Source of the DNA: Gnetum montanum
Lineage: Eukaryota > Streptophyta > Gnetopsida > Gnetales > Gnetaceae
Assembly: GCA_015680685.1 (NCBI GenBank)
Contig: MNCI01014694.1
Location: forward strand, 258,077-322,076
Direction: 5' to 3'
Length of the DNA stretch: 64,000 nt
Program-made: the position numbers and the translations under genes
Part shown: positions 58,811 to 64,000 of the stretch, in pieces
How positions within the stretch are numbered: position 1 is the first letter of the stretch
How the letters are laid out: each line of letters begins with the position of its first letter
Notes under the pieces: generated by a model
Told to the model about the DNA's origin: nothing
Database searches by the model: none
What the model saw: only the letters and a program-made list of their open reading frames with translations

Positions 58811-59693
58811 TAATGAGCGATGAGGTACCCCTACGCCCAAACATATGAATCACAAGCATTCACACATGATCCAGTTGAATTCCAAAGATTGCAAGCACTT
58901 ACACACAGTATTCTAACCATCAAAATGCTAGTTAGAATGGTCATTTTCCTCTCAACCTTACTTGTGACATTCTAGAATGATGGTTAAGTGAGACTGAGGC
59001 ATATGATTTTTTTATGTGTTTTTTTTATTCTTAATATTTAATTCTTCTAATATAGGGAGTAAAATGGCTAGATAATTGAAGATCCCACTACTCTATTGCT
59101 CAAATACTCCTAGCATAAGCAGCCATTCCCACCCTCCATTGACATCCCAAGCATGTCCTAATCACTACTGGGTTACCAGACTTTAAGCGTCACTGGGTTG
59201 TCAAGTGTCAGACATATGTTCGAGATGGTCATGCTTATGTGTTCTCATGGACTACTAAAACATACTGTGACTATTAATCGATAACAGAAGTATGAACATT
59301 ATTAAATTATTAAAATATTAATGCTTAAGTAATCTAGTTCAAATGCTGCAAGGAATGTTCAAAAAGCTCATCTTTATTGTCGTTCATGCCAATGGGCTCA
59401 GGTACATTAGCGCTTGAATAAATAGCCGTACACTCTTCAAAATATGTCTACAACCACTTGGAAAATAATCTAACTCCCATAGCAACAAACTGCAAGAGCT
59501 TCGCTACAACTTGAACAAAAGGTGTCATAAATGTTGTGGATGCATGCATATTTATAGTAGAAAATGGACTCTACATTGACGAGGCCATTTTAATGTTTGG
59601 AAAGATGCATCAACGGGGTCACATTAACATGGTCACATTAACAAGGCTTCATCGATGTGGCCCAATCGATGCAGTGGGCTGGATGCTTCATCA
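58811..59693 (-). repeat. 3' LTR of element G
   Basis: 883 bp, on plus from TAATGAGCGATGAGG to GGATGCTTCATCA. The TATA box is TATTTATAG on plus at about 59549-59557, followed on plus by CTACATTGACGAGGCCATTT. The U3 has repeated ATCGATG/CACATTAACA words instead of the GATATC words of C and E. Confidence 0.85.
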
Positions 59694-59712
59694 TACCCCC
59701 ACGATTAAGTGA
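59694..59712 (-). other. Polypurine tract of element G
   Basis: The minus strand reads CTTAATCGTGGGGGTA directly before the LTR. Confidence 0.65.
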
Positions 59713-59929
59713 AAACTCATCCTTGAGTTTGTTACAATTTGGAAGGTATGAGGTTACTAGTGACACACATAGCAAAACATCTCAATACACCCATTAATGC
59801 TAGAAACACACCAAGTGCCCAAGTGTATGGAAAAAATTACAAAACTATGATGTTCGTGGACAACAAAATTCAACACCTTGACAACAACCTCGCTGAGATG
59901 TTGAAGTTGCTAAAGACGGTCATACAGTT

Positions 59930-62215
59930 CTTGGTGGCAATGGTTCTGATGGGCCCTCATCAACTTCAGATGCATGTGGTGGTTGAGGTGGTGGTTGTGG
60001 CTATCCTATGGTTGTTGCAACTTTCAAAGGCAATTAGAAAGCCTCCAACAGAGCCCTCATTTTGTCTTCTTTACTTCCGGGGTTGTTCACAGTCCAAGCA
60101 GCTTCGCCAATATGTGCTAGAACAGGAGCATCCCAAGGACATGGAAGTGTAGGGAAGAGCTCCTTTAAATTAACAAACTAGGCCACAAATTATTTTTTTC
60201 GTTATCAAATGCTTAGACTAATGCTTGTAGCCACTAGTAGTCATCCATTTGTCGAGCCAAGTTCTCTACAACAGAGCATTTCCCTTCAAAGCAGGTGTGA
60301 AGAACTTCGAGTTCCACATTTGCTATTTCTAGCTTTTGCTTTGTCTCCTTATGCACCTTGAACTCACCCTCATATAACGAATACGAGGTGGCCACTTACT
60401 TCTTAAGCTCTGACCATAGCCTCCCAGCTGTAAGCACCGCTAGGTTTGCATAATGAAGGTTGACTAGTTTCATATATTCTGTCATTTCTTCAATCTACAA
60501 CTCCTTGAGATGAATCTTAGCTTGGTTATAGGCATTTAATCCATCAAAGATAGGTTTCCATACCTCACCTCCTTCCTTGAGCTATTGGAGGGCTTGATTC
60601 ATCTTAGCCTTTGCAACTTAGATTTCTTTTTCATTAATTTCTTTCTACAAGACCACTTGGTCCCTGTAGTGATTTTTAACTCATTCAAACTTGAGGGCGT
60701 CATTCTTCCAAGCGGAAATTTCAATGGTTGTCTTCTGTTGCAAGGCTCAGACTTCCTCCATTGATAGGTTGCAATTTTTGGTAACTAATCTTCTCACATT
60801 GATGTTTACCATAGCTAGCTCCTCCTACTGTTGGTGGATAAAATCCTTCATTTGTTGACTTTGAGGCCAACATTATGCAACCAATGAACTTTTTCATTCA
60901 ACCCAACATTCTCCTAGAAAACCTCTACCAAGTCCTTGTTTAGATAATAAGAATAAGCTTCCACTAAGGACTTATTAAATATTGTCGACTCCCACTTGTA
61001 CTCGACCTTCTGAAGCTTGGTTTGAAGTTGTTGAAAAGCTTCATCTTTCATGACCTCATAGTTGAGTATAGCCGGATCGGCAAGTTGGGCTCTCAATTGG
61101 GCAACTTCTGTAGTTAAGTGTTGATTGTTTGCCTGAGCTACTTCTAGTTGCCCCTCTAGGATGAGGCACTTGCCCTTTGCCGAGAGTAGCTCCAACTGGG
61201 TTGTAGTGATGTTGTCTGGAAGGTCAAAGATATCCAAAAGTGGTTGCCCAATTCCCACTAGTTGGTCCAACAATTCTTCATGTTGTGCTACATTAAGTTT
61301 GCCACTTTGAGTACCTGCAAATCCCTGCACATCTCTAAGCCCATGTACATCTGGTACAGGTGCCATAGGTGCATTAAGAGATATGACGATCATATCGCCA
61401 ACCACTTTTGTCGTGAATTCCTATCCTTTGTGCTACATTACCAAGACAGTTACCACTTCACCCTCCTCCAAGAACATCAAGAAAGTAGCAACATTTCCTG
61501 AAATTTTGGGAATAATTTTTGGGTCAGTGACATCGTTACTTCATGGGTGCTAGGGTCTGTTCTTATGGGAACCTATGTTCACACAGTCGAAAGCATCGGC
61601 CCTACCCTCTCCAACAAGCTCACAGATCAAGCCACTTGTTATAGATGGCTCAAGGTAGGGTGATACACCAAAGGGTCTTCACCACCACTGGTTCTTGCTT
61701 GTTGCTCCTGTTGGCATAGGAGCAATTGTCAGATCTCACGTATGTGCTCTGTGATCATGTGTGAGTCTGACCCTATTTCTTGTGCAAACAATGGAGGTGG
61801 TGGTTGCTCTTCCTCCATTCTTGTTGTGGTAGGTGTTTTATCTTTCATCATCTAATTCTATGGGGCAATTGGAGCATGATGAAGTGTGTCATTGGCATAT
61901 CATGCTATCCCTACCCATTTGCACAATTTTTTGATCAAGCAGGGAAAGGACAAAGCTTTCCTTCCACGTTCATTTTCTACAAACCATTTCTTAATTTCCA
62001 AGAAGAGTAACTATGGAAGGTTGATAGGAAATTTTCCACTTAAAGTGGCACATGCACAAGTAGAGAAGGTGGTGATTTTGTCAGGTCTTACCATTGGATT
62101 TAAGTGGTAAGACGTAATTTTGGAGTAAACTCTTTCTACGGTAATCAATGTGTCAAACTTCTTATGGTCTACTCCATAGCATCACCTAGTCCACTCCACT
62201 TTCACCTGAGGGTCT
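59930..62215 (-). pseudogene. aORF of element G, N-terminally truncated
   Basis: The sense reading enters directly in the domain at VKVEWTR (62190-62215), then VERVYSKITSYHLNP, FVENERGRKALSFPCLIKKL and VGIA (61900-62130), a linker, and the longest open coiled coil of the window (60914-61405, 163 codons, with QLEVAQANNQHLTTEVAQLR). The end is EGPSEPLPPRTV with TGA at 59930. About 200 residues present in C and F before the domain are missing: the leader joins the domain near 62215. The alignment of three independent copies defines the protein. Its role is unknown. Confidence 0.65.
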
Positions 62216-62410
62216 ACTTGTTTCAAAATTTATACCACATATACCCCATGACGTAGAGCATACCTCCGATAGTAAAAGGGTGAAGGAATGAGTAGATGTG
62301 GACAAGTGGTAGGAAGGTTATGTGCTTGAGAAGCAGATTGGATGTGGAAAACTTGAAAAGATCCCCTAACATTATGAGAAAATGGACAAAATTCTAAAGC
62401 ACGACACATG

Positions 62411-62515
62411 TATATATAGCAATTTGGGTGCTACATCAACGAGGCCATGTAAACAGCGCTACATAAATGCAGGTGGCTACATATATGAGCTTGTGTTGAT
62501 GCAACTATTTAGGTA
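62411..62515 (-). promoter_or_regulatory. U3-like putative internal promoter of the aORF (element G)
   Basis: Plus-strand TATATATAG, 11 bases, then CTACATCAACGAGGCCATGT. The LTR of the same element has TATTTATAG, 13 bases, then CTACATTGACGAGGCCATTT. The segment continues with TTGTGTTGATGCAACT, which is the word of the F LTR. Clearest case of the three. Confidence 0.65.
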
Positions 62516-62770
62516 CATTGACCACCATTGATCAATGAATTAAAGGCCCAAATCTACAAATTTTAGCATAAAATTGGAGTCATTCAAAAGCTTAGAGACC
62601 TGAGAACATCATAAAACAACAAGGAAGGGAGATCAGTGTCAAAAGAAGATTCAAAGTCAACAGAACTCAGAATATGGAGCGTGGGTGATGGAGGGTCCCA
62701 CGATGGACAACATAGAAATGGGGGTCATATTATATTAAAGGGGTAGAAGATTAACAAGCGAAACGAAAGG

Positions 62771-62808
62771 ATATGCAAGTGGGTCCTCCCCATAGTAGGC
62801 TCAAGCCT
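62771..62808 (-). other. Conserved block with palindrome AGGCTTGAGCCT (element G)
   Basis: The sense strand reads AGGCTTGAGCCT, then ACTATGGGGAGGACCCACTT. Confidence 0.6.
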
Positions 62809-63309
62809 TGTTTGCCCTTGCATATCTTCAACTGAGGAGCCCGTGGGTCCCTTAGTTAATGATCGCTAAGGGTTAATACTTGTATCTCTGAGTACCAACT
62901 AAAGGATTTAAAAGTACCAGCAAACCAAGATACACGATCGAAACATGAAACCGGTAGTGAGGTGAGGAATGGAGAGCAACGAATGAGGGGGAGAGTATGT
63001 GGAATGGAGCACTAAGGTCAAGATTGATACAGTCCCTTTGTGAAGTATGTGGTTAAGTGACCCGATGAGGATCTGCTCTAGGTTTGGATCAAGATTGACC
63101 ATGTCCAGTGAGGTCATGGTGATGGACTAATACCAACCCACCTACTCAAGACATACACATTCCTTCAAAGACCAAATCCCATTCTTGATAGAGAAGGAAA
63201 GGGAAGTAGGAATTAAGGAAGGATCTTAGTTAAAGGGGATCATTAGGCCTAGGTAACATGGCTTTCGAGTCCCATAACTAGTGTTTGTAGCCTGTTATTT
63301 GATCCAAGG

Positions 63310-63462
63310 GGTGTGCTTTGAATTCCCATTGTTTTTTTTTTTTTTGTCGAATGGGAACCACACCATACAAGGATATATTGATTGATCCAAGGGATGTGCT
63401 TTGAATTTCCATTGTTTTTTTTTTTTGTTATTGTTTTTTTTTTTTCAAATGGGAACCACACC
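63310..63462 (-). other. Two tandem copies of the post-pol hairpin (element G)
   Basis: Copy 1 (63310-63364) pairs TTCCCATT with AATGGGAA around a T run on plus (A run in RNA) with GGTGTG/CACACC at the base. Copy 2 (63391-63462) has TTTCCATT and AATGGGAA with one wobble-type mismatch. Element B also has two copies. Confidence 0.7.
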
Positions 63463-64000
63463 ATGCAAGGACATGTCAACTTCTTATTATTCATGGCCAT
63501 GGAACTGGAAGGAATTCCTAAGGATAGCAATGCACTAGAGATCGTAGGAGCATACATGGTTCACCACATCCCCTTAAAGTCACACCCTATTCCTTACCAC
63601 TTGGATCCTTCCCAAGTTCAGAATCCACCAAGGTTAAAGATTTATCGAAGTTGATTAATGGAAAAGGAACTGTACTTCTCTTGATCCCGGGACACCATAG
63701 AAAAGTGTGAGTGTTCAGATGTCATGGACTCACTACTTGTTGCATGAAAGAAAGTGTAACTTAGTTTCCTAAAACCAAGATGCTAAGGTAAGAACTAGAT
63801 ATAATAGGCAACCCATAATAAGCATGCCCCTATTGGGCACAACCATCATACCATTGCATCCTGTGGTAATAAGACAACCTTTATTAGCAAAAATAAATAA
63901 AGGAAAATAACTAAAATAAAATAGAATAGAATGACTAAAAGTGAAATATATTTATATATAAAAGAAAGAAAGAGTAGGTAAGAAATGTTAAATGTACAAA
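63463..64000 (-). other. Post-pol non-coding region of element G (continues)
   Basis: It matches the corresponding part of B (8340-8800), including the A-rich stretch at the end. Pol should begin further right, outside the window. Confidence 0.55.

Larger units (their letters stand above)
58811..64000 (-). mobile_element. Element G: aORF-bearing element nested in F (incomplete)
   Basis: Minus-strand element whose 3' LTR starts at 58811 inside the RT of F. It has a PPT, an aORF lacking the N-terminal part, U3-like segment, conserved block and two tandem hairpins, and runs off the window before pol. It is younger than F. The left flank of the insertion is AATAT; the other side is outside the window. 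Confidence 0.85.

Noticed and set aside
1-64000. CRISPR array, bacterial operons or organellar genes
   Set aside because: No regular spacers, ribosome-binding patterns or long open genes. All recognisable coding text is plant LTR-retrotransposon.
1-64000. Host plant gene
   Set aside because: No reading shows a host protein family with exon-like structure. All longer open pieces map to gag, pol or aORF or to their shadows.

Overview
This window looks like intergenic DNA from a large, repeat-rich plant nuclear genome, with no recognisable host gene. The identifiable content is old Ty3/gypsy LTR retrotransposons of the Athila/Tat type. Their primer-binding sites are complementary to the 3' end of plant tRNA-Asp, the protease carries a DLG motif, and the pol motifs (FLDGYSGYNQI, MPFGLCNA, MEVFMD) are those of that clade. 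Every copy is full of stops and frameshifts. Only one element has both complete LTRs and a target duplication at each end, apart from a short deletion derivative and a solo LTR. Old, undeleted elements fit a gymnosperm-like genome, but the species cannot be told from the sequence. Three single N bases and a 33-base C run mark assembly breaks.

Layout. 1-42: end of a plus-strand LTR. 48-3848 (-): element A, a gag/aORF deletion derivative with GGTGG target duplications. 3854-6127: unassigned. 6128-11085 (-): element B, gag only, interrupted by element E. 11086-17588 (+): element E, gag-protease, with a truncated 3' LTR. 17589-21111: unassigned, with one LTR tail. 21117-31455 (+): element D, complete LTRs, gag-PR-RT-RH-INT, target duplication ATGCT. 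31461-34293: local tandem repeats, a 17-bp array and a 31-bp minisatellite. 34299-35163 (+): solo LTR with CATGA duplications. 35559-43563 (-): element C, gag plus a long extra ORF (aORF), no pol. 43565-49464: unassigned. 49465-58810 (-): element F, RT-RH-INT plus aORF. 58811-64000 (-): element G, nested in the RT of F, with aORF, running off the window.

How the parts fit. The copies imply a family with the order LTR, PBS, gag, PR, RT, RH, INT, a long non-coding region with conserved stem-loops, aORF, PPT, LTR. Individual copies keep complementary subsets: D has pol without aORF, C has aORF without pol, F has both, B and E have neither RT/INT nor aORF. The aORF (about 920 codons, sense orientation) has a basic N-terminus, a domain resembling the plant 'putative transposon protein' family, a long coiled coil and a conserved proline-rich tail. 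Upstream of each aORF is a TATA-bearing segment resembling the U3 of the same element's own LTR, so the aORF may have its own LTR-derived promoter. Downstream of pol lies a hairpin with an A-rich loop whose arms show compensatory changes between copies. These two observations are the main leads.
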